Source: JAGMES01 sp023128035 (lineage in GTDB: Bacteria > Bacillota > Halanaerobiia > DY22613). From it: DNA of 29,351 nucleotides. How positions within the stretch are numbered: position 1 is the stretch's first letter; the number at the start of each line of letters is the position of its first letter. The notes under the pieces are model-generated. The model saw nothing but the letters and a program-made list of their open reading frames with translations, was not told where the DNA came from and ran no database searches. The position numbers and the translations under genes were made by a program. This document shows positions 24,010 to 29,351 of the stretch, piece after piece. Location of the stretch: NCBI GenBank assembly GCA_030627905.1, contig DAOVRZ010000075.1:1-29351 (forward strand), read 5' to 3'.

Positions 24010-24765
24010 GTGAAATTTGTAGCAGATTTTTATACACAAACTGTCGCTAATGGACATGCTTTTAGTACGATTCAGGAAAATATTCAGACAGGTGTGGAAA
24101 AAAGATTAAAGTATGTGGCTATCACTGAACATGGTCCAACTTTTCCAGACGGTCCTCATCCATATTATTTTGGTAACTTTCGGGTTGTTCCGACTGTGAT
24201 GAAGAATTTGAATGTTTTAAGAGGAGTAGAGTTGAATATTCAGGATACTTTAGGAACTGTAGATTTACCTGCAGAAACTATTTATGATCTGGATTTAGTG
24301 TTAGCTGGACTTCATAGAAATACTGGATATGAAGGGAAAGCTATTCAAGAAAATACAGAAGCAATAATAAACGCTATTTTTAACCCATTGATTGATATTA
24401 TTATTCATTCTGATTATGAGAATTATCCTATTGATATTTCGACTGTTGTTAGAGTTGCGAAGGAAAATAATACTCTATTAGGGGTTAACAATAGTTTTTT
24501 TGTTAAAAATCAAGCAGATCAGAAAAATAGTTATAACTATTATAAAAAAGTTTTAGAAGAAGCTATGGATCAGGAACTAGTTTTGGCTTTTGGAAGTGGT
24601 TCTCACTTTTCAAGCGATGTCGGTAATTTTGATTTGGTATTTAGACTTATCGAAGATGTAAAATTTCCGCTTGAATTGATGCTCAATGTTTCTGAAGATC
24701 GGGTTGAGGAGTTTATAAATCAGAGGAATAAGCATCGGGAAAAGATTGACATTTCGAGATATTAA
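24010..24765 (+). CDS. PHP-fold protein, YcdX-like, with degenerate metal site
   Basis: 251-residue protein of the PHP (polymerase and histidinol phosphatase) superfamily, closest in layout to the YcdX/YcdX-like phosphatases. The usual first motif H-x-H is replaced by Tyr8-Thr-Gln10 (DFYTQT), and the usual Asp of the last motif is Gly197 (GSGSH). The other expected ligands are kept: His16 (NGHAFST), His41 (TEHG), Glu74 (GVEL), His102 (GLHR), His133 (IHSD) and His199. It may keep a two-metal site, or be catalytically silent. The GTG at 24010 follows GAAAGAGGTG. It is followed by its own terminator and seems to be a single gene. Confidence 0.8.
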   Translation: MKFVADFYTQTVANGHAFSTIQENIQTGVEKRLKYVAITEHGPTFPDGPHPYYFGNFRVVPTVMKNLNVLRGVELNIQDTLGTVDLPAETIYDLDLVLAGLHRNTGYEGKAIQENTEAIINAIFNPLIDIIIHSDYENYPIDISTVVRVAKENNTLLGVNNSFFVKNQADQKNSYNYYKKVLEEAMDQELVLAFGSGSHFSSDVGNFDLVFRLIEDVKFPLELMLNVSEDRVEEFINQRNKHREKIDISRY

Positions 24766-24792
24766 GGCTATGTTTGAATACATAGTCTTTTT
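24766..24792 (+). terminator. Terminator after the PHP gene
   Basis: GGCTATG (24766-24772) pairs with CATAGTC (24781-24787), loop TTTGAATA, then TTTTTG. Confidence 0.75.
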
Positions 24793-24793
24793 G

Positions 24794-24912
24794 TTTTATC
24801 TTTTGAGTTAAGACCTCCACTTCTATAAGTGGTGGGAATTGTTTTTAATCTTCAGTGGGGGTAGAATCCCCTACCGAAGCCCCGATGTTCAGCTTTAGCT
24901 GGACGAGTTCAC
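24794..24912 (+). mobile_element. IS200/IS605-like end element, copy A
   Basis: Three successive hairpins are visible: around CCACTTCTATAAGTGG, TTCAGTGGGGG / CCCCTACCGAA and GTTCAGC / GCTGGAC, ending in GAAGCCCC...GTTCAC, like IS605-family right ends and their omega-RNA 3' scaffolds. It matches the reverse complement of 29233-29351 at 117 of 119 positions. Homology stops right after GTTCAC, which marks the tip. No transposase is present, so it is a non-autonomous element or a relic. Confidence 0.75.
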
Positions 24913-25049
24913 TTGGATTCGCACCAAACTCGAATGTTGAGTTATTAAAAAACTTATGAAGGAAAACTAATACGTATGGAGAAATAAGTTTGTAATGGTT
25001 AACAGATGGAGAGTTTATAATATGATTTTTGCGCGTGGGGGGAAAAAAA
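24913..25049. other. Leader region of the MntA-HepT fusion gene
   Basis: 137 bases with no gene. A TATAAT-like box lies at 25015-25020, but no good -35 at normal spacing. The G-run GTGGGGGGA before the TTG start is the likely ribosome site. Confidence 0.4.
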
Positions 25050-25853
25050 TTGAAAATAAATGTTGGAGATATTGAAAAGATAAAAAATTTTTTAGTAGAA
25101 AAATTATCCCCACTTTTTATATTTGTGTTTGGATCTGTAGTTGATGGGAATTTTAGAAAAGATAGCGATATTGATATTGCATTTTTGTCACAAAATGAAA
25201 TTTCTAGTTATGAAGTGTTTATGATTGCTCAGGAATTGGCTAGTATTTTATCGAGAGATATTGATTTAATTGATTTTAAAAAAGCTTCTACAGTTTTTAA
25301 AGCCCAAATTGTTGGAAAAGGTGAAGTGATTTATTTGACGGACGGAAATACAGTAGATGAATTTATGATCAGAGCTTTGAAAGAATATGCTTTGTTAAAC
25401 GAAGAGCGAGCTGTGATATTAGATAGAATTAAAGAGGAGGAAACTATTTATGATGATGTGATTTTGAATAAGACTGCAAATATTGAACGTTGTATAAAAA
25501 GAATTCATGAAGAATATGAGAATAATCCAGAAAACTTAAAAAACTATACAAAACAAGATTCAATTATTTTAAATATACAGAGAGCTTGCGTAGCATGTAT
25601 AGATGTTGCTATGCATCTTGTATCTATAAAAAAATTTGGAGTCCCTCAAAATAGTAGAGATGCTTTTGATTTACTTTATCAAAATAATATAATAAGTGAG
25701 AAACTAAAAAAGCAGTTAGTGGGTATGGTAGGCTTTAGAAATATAGCAGTTCACAATTATCAAGAAGTAGTGATAGAAATTATTCAAAAGATAATTGAAA
25801 AACATTTACAAGATTTACTTGAATTCAAAAAAGTCGTATTAGCAATTAAATAA
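25050..25853 (+). CDS. MntA-HepT fusion: adenylyltransferase antitoxin fused to HEPN toxin
   Basis: A 267-residue protein joining the two halves of a type VII toxin-antitoxin pair. Residues 1-136 are a minimal nucleotidyltransferase with the exact GS-x10-D-x-D pattern (Gly28-Ser29, Asp40, Asp42). Residues 137-267 match a HepT/DUF86 HEPN RNase, starting at VILNKTANIERCIKRIHEEY and carrying R-x4-H-x-Y as Arg230, His235 and Tyr237. In known pairs MntA AMPylates that Tyr to silence HepT. The TTG at 25050 follows GGGGGGA; a TTG at 25029 is possible but lacks a ribosome site. Inside, GAGGAGG (25434-25440) precedes ATGATGATGTGA, and a GTG at 25458 opens the HepT part in frame, so free HepT might also be made. 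Confidence 0.85.
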   Translation: MKINVGDIEKIKNFLVEKLSPLFIFVFGSVVDGNFRKDSDIDIAFLSQNEISSYEVFMIAQELASILSRDIDLIDFKKASTVFKAQIVGKGEVIYLTDGNTVDEFMIRALKEYALLNEERAVILDRIKEEETIYDDVILNKTANIERCIKRIHEEYENNPENLKNYTKQDSIILNIQRACVACIDVAMHLVSIKKFGVPQNSRDAFDLLYQNNIISEKLKKQLVGMVGFRNIAVHNYQEVVIEIIQKIIEKHLQDLLEFKKVVLAIK

Positions 25854-25866
25854 TCAAAAGCATTAT

Positions 25867-25889
25867 GCATCCTTCGGGATGTTTTTTTA
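25867..25889 (+). terminator. Terminator after the MntA-HepT gene
   Basis: GCATCC-TTCG-GGATGT hairpin (25867-25882) with a stable UUCG-type loop, followed by seven T. Confidence 0.85.
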
Positions 25890-25897
25890 TTGTTGAA

Positions 25898-25975
25898 ATT
25901 AATAAGTTTAATTTTCTGCACCAAAAATTAAACTTATTAATATGATAATTAAATAAATTAATAAAATTATTAATT
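25898..25975. repeat. Two AT-only inverted repeats upstream of the stress operon
   Basis: An 18-bp perfect stem (25898-25915 / 25924-25941, loop CTGCACCA) is followed by AATTAATAA-AA-TTATTAATT (25956-25975). The second ends 16 nt before the -35 box, so an operator role is possible. Confidence 0.6.
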
Positions 25976-25991
25976 TTTATTGCAAACCCTC

Positions 25992-26021
25992 TTGACAAAG
26001 TTCTAGTCATATGTGTATAAT
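25992..26021 (+). promoter_or_regulatory. Consensus sigma-A promoter of the DUF2089 operon
   Basis: TTGACA (25992-25997) and TATAAT (26016-26021), both perfect, are 18 nt apart. Transcription would start near 26029, about 75 nt before the first gene. Confidence 0.9.
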
Positions 26022-26105
26022 ATAAACAACAGAACTTAAGAATCTTAATTTAAAGTTTTAATATCTTGAACCTTGAATTAGAAAAATAAAAGGAGGTCTG
26101 TAAAA

Positions 26106-26483
26106 ATGGCACATGAGTTGATTGGAAAATGTCCAGTATGTAGTCAGGAATTAGAGGTGACCAAATTAAATTGTCGCTATTGTGGAACATCTATAGAAGG
26201 AAATTTTGAAATTTGCAAGTTTTGCCGTCTAGAGCCAGAACAAAAAAATTTCATTGAAGTATTTATTAAATGTAGAGGTAATATTAAAGAAGTTGAGAAG
26301 GAGTTGGGTATTTCGTATCCTACTGTTCGAAGTAAGTTAGATCAAGTGATTAAATCATTAGGATATGATGTAGCTGTTGTTCCAGAAGATGATAAAGGTA
26401 AAAAACGTAAAGATGTTTTGGATATGTTGAATTCTGGTGAACTATCATCGAAAGAAGCTGTCAAAATCTTAAAAGAACTATAA
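26106..26483 (+). CDS. DUF2089 family zinc-ribbon / helix-turn-helix protein
   Basis: 125-residue protein with an N-terminal zinc ribbon (CPVC ... CRYC) and a third Cys pair (CKFC). Residues 50-90 (FIEVFIKCRGNIKEVEKELGISYPTVRSKLD) form a helix-turn-helix typical of DUF2089 proteins, which suggests a DNA-binding regulator. The C-terminal MLNSGELSSKEAVKILKEL looks like a short SHOCT-type helix pair, as in the next gene. AAAAGGAGG precedes the ATG. It is the first gene behind a strong promoter and may regulate the operon. This gene next to SHOCT-like/DUF4097/PspC genes is a common arrangement in Clostridia. Confidence 0.85.
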   Translation: MAHELIGKCPVCSQELEVTKLNCRYCGTSIEGNFEICKFCRLEPEQKNFIEVFIKCRGNIKEVEKELGISYPTVRSKLDQVIKSLGYDVAVVPEDDKGKKRKDVLDMLNSGELSSKEAVKILKEL

Positions 26484-26543
26484 GAACTCCTAAGCAGGTC
26501 GATTGCATAATTGGTTACTAAATTATTAAAAGGAGGATTTATC

Positions 26544-26906
26544 ATGAGTGAAGAAAGAATGCGGATTTTACAAATGTTGGCTGAAGGCAAAATTACAGCT
26601 GAAGAAGCTGAAGCGTTATTAAGTGCAATGGTTGACGAGAAAGTAGTGCATCAACCAAAAAAAAGCAGTGCTCAATTTTTACGGGTTAAGGTCTGGGAAG
26701 ATGGAAAGGATAAAGTGAATGTAAATATCCCACTTTCATTAGCTAAATTAGCTATGAAATTAATTCCATCTGAAGCTAAATCTAGGATAAACGAACATAA
26801 TATTGATTTGGATATGATTATTAGTGAGATTAAACAGGGTGCACCTGGTGGCAAAATTGTAGATATTGAAGATGGAGAAACTAGAGTAGAGGTTTATGTA
26901 GATTAA
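26544..26906 (+). CDS. SHOCT-like domain protein, 120 aa
   Basis: The N-terminal motif ERMRILQMLAEGKITAEEAE (residues 4-23) is the short SHOCT/YvlB-N helix pair, shared with the DUF4097 protein downstream. The rest (FLRVKVWEDGKDKVNVNIPL ... IVDIEDGETRVEVYVD) is a small alpha/beta domain found in this family of unknown function. No membrane segment is present. AAAAGGAGG lies 8 nt before the ATG at 26544; an in-frame alternative at 26511 lacks a ribosome site. The next gene starts 2 nt after the stop. Confidence 0.85.
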   Translation: MSEERMRILQMLAEGKITAEEAEALLSAMVDEKVVHQPKKSSAQFLRVKVWEDGKDKVNVNIPLSLAKLAMKLIPSEAKSRINEHNIDLDMIISEIKQGAPGGKIVDIEDGETRVEVYVD

Positions 26907-26908
26907 TC

Positions 26909-27238
26909 ATGGGAATGATTAAAAAAGTCATAAATCGCAATCATTTTATGTTGGTTTATCTTAAATCTGAGGAGCTTAAATTCCCTATCATCATTCCCAT
27001 TCCATTATGGGCGTTAGAAGATATACTTACTTCCTTATCTCAGTTTTCAAAGGTGATGGTGAGAGTTTTTCCACAATTACAGAGAAAATTAGTAAAGCAT
27101 ATTGAGTATATTGATCTACATATAGAAGATCTGCTTAAAATATCGGAAGAAGTTTTTCAAGAGTTGCGAAAAATAGGAAGGTTTACACTAGTAGAAGTAA
27201 AAGAATCGGATTGTCATGTTTTAATTAAACTTTATTGA
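26909..27238 (+). CDS. Unknown 109-aa protein in the stress operon
   Basis: I do not recognise the family. The protein has a basic N-terminus (MGMIKKVINRNHF), a hydrophobic stretch with a double Pro-Ile motif (FPIIIPIPLWALEDILTSL, residues 25-43) too short and broken for a clear membrane helix, and a mixed helical middle ending in strands (FTLVEVKESDCHVLIKLY). No good ribosome site precedes the ATG; it starts 2 nt after the previous stop, so it probably depends on translational coupling. Its place between SHOCT-like and DUF4097 genes suggests a role in the same envelope-linked process. Confidence 0.65.
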   Translation: MGMIKKVINRNHFMLVYLKSEELKFPIIIPIPLWALEDILTSLSQFSKVMVRVFPQLQRKLVKHIEYIDLHIEDLLKISEEVFQELRKIGRFTLVEVKESDCHVLIKLY

Positions 27239-27241
27239 TTT

Positions 27242-27353
27242 TTTAACGACATTTCAGAAGTCGGAATTCCTCTCCTTTATAGGTCGGGGTGGAAGTCCTA
27301 CAATAATTTCAAAACTTCAGTGGGAGTTTGAATTTACTTCTGAAGTCGTTAAA
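27242..27353. repeat. Degenerate third copy of the IS200/IS605-like end element
   Basis: Ends TTTAACGAC-AT-TTCAGAAGT (27242-27261) and ACTTCTGAAGTCGTTAAA (27336-27353) are complementary over 18 bp with a 2-nt insertion. The interior CCTCTCCTTTATAGGTCGGGG and CTTCAGTGGGAGT...ACTTCTGAAG align with the first two hairpins of copies A and B (CCTCCACTTCTATAAGTGG, CTTCAGTGGGGGT...TACTGAAG). The third hairpin and GTTCAC tip are missing. Alternatively it is an intercistronic regulatory hairpin. Confidence 0.5.
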
Positions 27354-27360
27354 CATAAGA

Positions 27361-27381
27361 GATAATAACGTAGTTATTATC
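27361..27381. promoter_or_regulatory. 9+9 palindrome before the DUF4097 gene
   Basis: GATAATAAC-GTA-GTTATTATC is a perfect inverted repeat, 26 nt before the start codon and just upstream of the ribosome site AAGGAGGG. It could be an operator or an RNA hairpin affecting translation. Confidence 0.55.
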
Positions 27382-27406
27382 ACGACTTTAAGGAGGGAAG
27401 AAACTG

Positions 27407-28981
27407 ATGAATGAAAGAATGATGATTTTAAAAATGTTAAGTGAAGGTAAAATTACTTTAGAGGAAGCAGACTCTTTGTTGGTAGCCCTTGGAATTACTG
27501 ATGTTAATCTTAATTTAGATATAAATGCACAAATAAAAAATGAGGAACCTGCTGATTCTAAAAGCAAGGTAAGTGTAGGATTGACTGAGGAAGAAGAAGA
27601 GGAACTCGAAGAAGAGCTAGAACAAATTGAAGAAGAAATAGAGGAATTAGATGATGAATTAGAGGAAATTGATGATGAATTTGAAGAGCAAATCGAAGAT
27701 TTAAAAGATAGATCTGATGATGAAGAGAAATTAGCTCCTGAACAAAAAGAGGAAATTGAGCAAAAACTTAATGAAATTCGTCAAAAGAGGAGAGAACGTA
27801 AGGAAAAGATTAAAGCCCGTCGTAAGGAATTGAAAGAAGAATTACAGCAAAAGAAGAAAAAATATAAAAAACATACTAGAATCAGCTTAGATATCAATGA
27901 AGGTTTAGATGAAATATCAAAAGGATTCCAGGAATTGAAGAAAAACTTCCAGGGTGAAGGGATGGAAGAAATTAAATTGACTGTTAAAGATATAGCCAGT
28001 CAGATTAATGGTGGTATGAAAGAGTTAAGAGATAATTTAAACGAGGGAACTAAAGAAGTTCGTAAAGCTTTTAAAGGTAAAGATTTGAAGCAAATGTTCT
28101 CTAACTTTTTTAACTCCATCGGATTTGGTAATTTTGCAAATATAACGTTAGAAGAAGAAGTGAATGGAACTTTAGATTCTACCCAAGGACCAATTGAGAT
28201 TGACTTGAAAACTTTTAATGGTCGGATTGAAGTAGTCGGTACAGATGATGAAGATTATAAATTACATCTTACCTATCAGATTCATGCTGATAGTGAAGAG
28301 GAAGCTCAAGTTGTGAAAGAACAAATGGCTACAATTACTCAGACACCAACTTTATTAAAATTAGAGACACATCGTCATGGTTTTGGTGGAGTAAAGGTAA
28401 AACTATATGTTCCAAAGAAAATTGCTGGTGAGTTCAAATTAAAAACATCAAATGGTCGAATCTGTATTATGGGAATCAAAGGTAATGGACATTTAGATCT
28501 AACTAGTAGTAATGGACGTTTAGAGTTAACTGATTTACGCGTAGCTAAGTTAAAGGGCAGAACCTCCAATGGTCGGATTGAATGTAAAGACTTTGCCGCA
28601 GAAGATATGGAAGTACAAACTAGCAATGGTAGTATATATCTAGATGGGTTATGTGATCAGATTCATGCGCGAACTTCAAATGGAACAATAACAGTAATTC
28701 CGTCTGTTATTGAGAAAGGAAATTTTGATTTAAATACATCTAATGGACGGATTAAAGTTGAAGTTTGTGACCCAGAAGTCGGACTTGATATTGATACATC
28801 TACTACAATGGGAAGTATTACTTTAGATGTGCCAGATTTGGTATATCAAAAACAATTGGACAAAAATATGAGAAAAGAATACCAAGCACAGTCAGAGAAT
28901 TATGTAGGTAAAGAGAAAAGAATTCAGATTCAAGCAGTTACTTCTATGGGTAGTATCTATATTATTCAAAACAAAGAATAG
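27407..28981 (+). CDS. DUF4097 protein, YvlB/LiaX-like, with acidic coiled coil
   Basis: 524-residue protein with three parts. Residues 1-28 (NERMMILKMLSEGKITLEEADS) are a SHOCT/YvlB-N helix pair. Residues ~57-155 are a very charged coiled coil, Glu-rich then Lys/Arg-rich. Residues ~250-520 form a beta-solenoid-like DUF4097 domain with repeated T-S-N-G-R-I turns (at least six TSNG units plus TFNG and two T-x-MGSI variants). Related proteins (YvlB of Bacillus, LiaX of Enterococcus) belong to envelope-stress responses, so a membrane-stress role is inferred. There is no signal peptide. AAGGAGGG precedes the ATG. It is followed by a GC-rich hairpin and pspC. Confidence 0.85.
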   Translation: MNERMMILKMLSEGKITLEEADSLLVALGITDVNLNLDINAQIKNEEPADSKSKVSVGLTEEEEEELEEELEQIEEEIEELDDELEEIDDEFEEQIEDLKDRSDDEEKLAPEQKEEIEQKLNEIRQKRRERKEKIKARRKELKEELQQKKKKYKKHTRISLDINEGLDEISKGFQELKKNFQGEGMEEIKLTVKDIASQINGGMKELRDNLNEGTKEVRKAFKGKDLKQMFSNFFNSIGFGNFANITLEEEVNGTLDSTQGPIEIDLKTFNGRIEVVGTDDEDYKLHLTYQIHADSEEEAQVVKEQMATITQTPTLLKLETHRHGFGGVKVKLYVPKKIAGEFKLKTSNGRICIMGIKGNGHLDLTSSNGRLELTDLRVAKLKGRTSNGRIECKDFAAEDMEVQTSNGSIYLDGLCDQIHARTSNGTITVIPSVIEKGNFDLNTSNGRIKVEVCDPEVGLDIDTSTTMGSITLDVPDLVYQKQLDKNMRKEYQAQSENYVGKEKRIQIQAVTSMGSIYIIQNKE

Positions 28982-28988
28982 TGAAAGG

Positions 28989-29025
28989 GCCGGTTCCCGC
29001 GTCATTCCCTTCTTCGGGAACCGGC
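28989..29025 (+). terminator. GC-rich stem-loop between the DUF4097 gene and pspC
   Basis: GCCGGTTCCCG (28989-28999) pairs perfectly with CGGGAACCGGC (29015-29025). It has no T-run (TTAATAT follows), so it may be a processing or attenuation hairpin and not a full terminator. Confidence 0.55.
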
Positions 29026-29053
29026 TTAATATATGAAAAGAGGTGCAAAAAAG

Positions 29054-29236
29054 ATGGCTAAAAGATTATTACGTTCACATGAGAATCGGATGTTGGCTGG
29101 AATTTGTGGAGGAATTTCTGAATATTTTAATATTGATCCAACTATTGTTCGTTTGATTTGGGTTGCATTTTCTTTGGCTTATGGTACTGGACTTTTTGTT
29201 TATCTGATTGCCTGGATTATAATTCCAGAAGAGTGA
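29054..29236 (+). CDS. pspC: PspC-domain membrane protein
   Basis: Small protein of 60 residues with the PspC signature RMLAGICGGISEYFNIDPTIVRLIW and one or two hydrophobic segments (VAFSLAYGTGLFVYLIAWIIIP). PspC proteins sit in the inner membrane and take part in phage-shock-type envelope stress responses; in Bacillus a similar gene (yvlC) follows the DUF4097 gene yvlB. I start at ATG 29054, 8 nt after AAGAGGTG; an in-frame ATG at 29033 has no ribosome site. The stop codon TGA (29234-29236) lies in the terminal GTGAAC of IS-end copy B, so the original C-terminus may have been altered, although IIPEE is a common ending. Confidence 0.88.
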   Translation: MAKRLLRSHENRMLAGICGGISEYFNIDPTIVRLIWVAFSLAYGTGLFVYLIAWIIIPEE

Positions 29237-29351
29237 ACTCGTCCAGCTAAAGCTGAACATCGGGGCTTCAGTAGGGGATTCTACCCCCACTGAAGATTAA
29301 AAACAATTCCCACCACTTATAGAAGTGGGGGTCTTAACTCAAAAGATAAAA
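29233..29351 (-). mobile_element. IS200/IS605-like end element, copy B (inverted)
   Basis: Reverse complement of copy A at 24794-24912, 117/119 identical over the part visible; the window ends before the homology does. The differences are at A positions 24816 (T versus C) and 24874 (C versus T). It starts with GTGAAC, the tip, directly at the end of pspC. Confidence 0.75.

Noticed and set aside
14055..29056. Identical ribosome-site context AGAGGTGCAAAAAA before malF and pspC
   Set aside because: Purine/A-rich ribosome sites are common in this genome; the match does not extend beyond it.

Overview
The window looks like chromosomal DNA of an AT-rich, anaerobic, sugar-fermenting member of the Firmicutes/Clostridia. 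Strong AGGAGG-type ribosome sites, TTGACA/TATAAT promoters and a Firmicutes-type LexA box support this. Both sugar-binding proteins have signal peptides ending in AxA and no lipobox cysteine, which fits a free periplasmic protein and hence a diderm such as Halanaerobiales. That placement is an inference from gene content, not a species identification. All supported protein genes are on the + strand. No tRNA, rRNA or CRISPR array was seen.

Layout. (1) 1-145: the decayed 3' end of an IS200/IS605 tnpB with its right-end hairpin. (2) 326-3566: an export-type ABC operon (ATPase, permease, a second permease broken by a frameshift), a small SagB-like nitroreductase and a previously uncounted 54-aa protein. 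(3) 4208-9079: uvrB-uvrA behind a promoter with a near-consensus LexA box, ended by a 23-bp-stem terminator. (4) 9306-18012: a maltodextrin locus with a LacI regulator, a GH31 alpha-glucosidase, malEFG-type transporter genes and a GH13 cyclomaltodextrinase/neopullulanase; two matching operator half-sites point to LacI control. (5) 18507-20339: uvrC, separated from uvrBA by the sugar locus. (6) 20548-23811: a second CUT1 sugar transporter (two permeases, then the binding protein). (7) 24010-24765: a PHP-fold protein that has lost one set of metal ligands. (8) 24794-29351: a segment bracketed by two 119-nt inverted copies (117/119 identical) of an IS200/IS605-like end element, holding a MntA-HepT fusion protein and an envelope-stress-like operon (DUF2089, SHOCT-like, unknown 109 aa, DUF4097/YvlB-LiaX-like, PspC), with a third degenerate copy of the element inside the operon.

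How the genes work together. Maltodextrins would be imported by MalEFG, opened by the GH13 enzyme and trimmed to glucose by the GH31 enzyme, all sensed by LacI. Neither sugar transporter has its own ATPase here, so a shared MsmK/MalK-type ATPase must be encoded elsewhere. UvrA, UvrB and UvrC together make the nucleotide-excision nuclease. The most unusual items are the single-chain MntA-HepT protein with a relic internal start, the permease frameshift lying inside a perfect 21-bp inverted repeat, the selective ligand loss in the PHP protein, and the inverted IS-end copies around the last segment.
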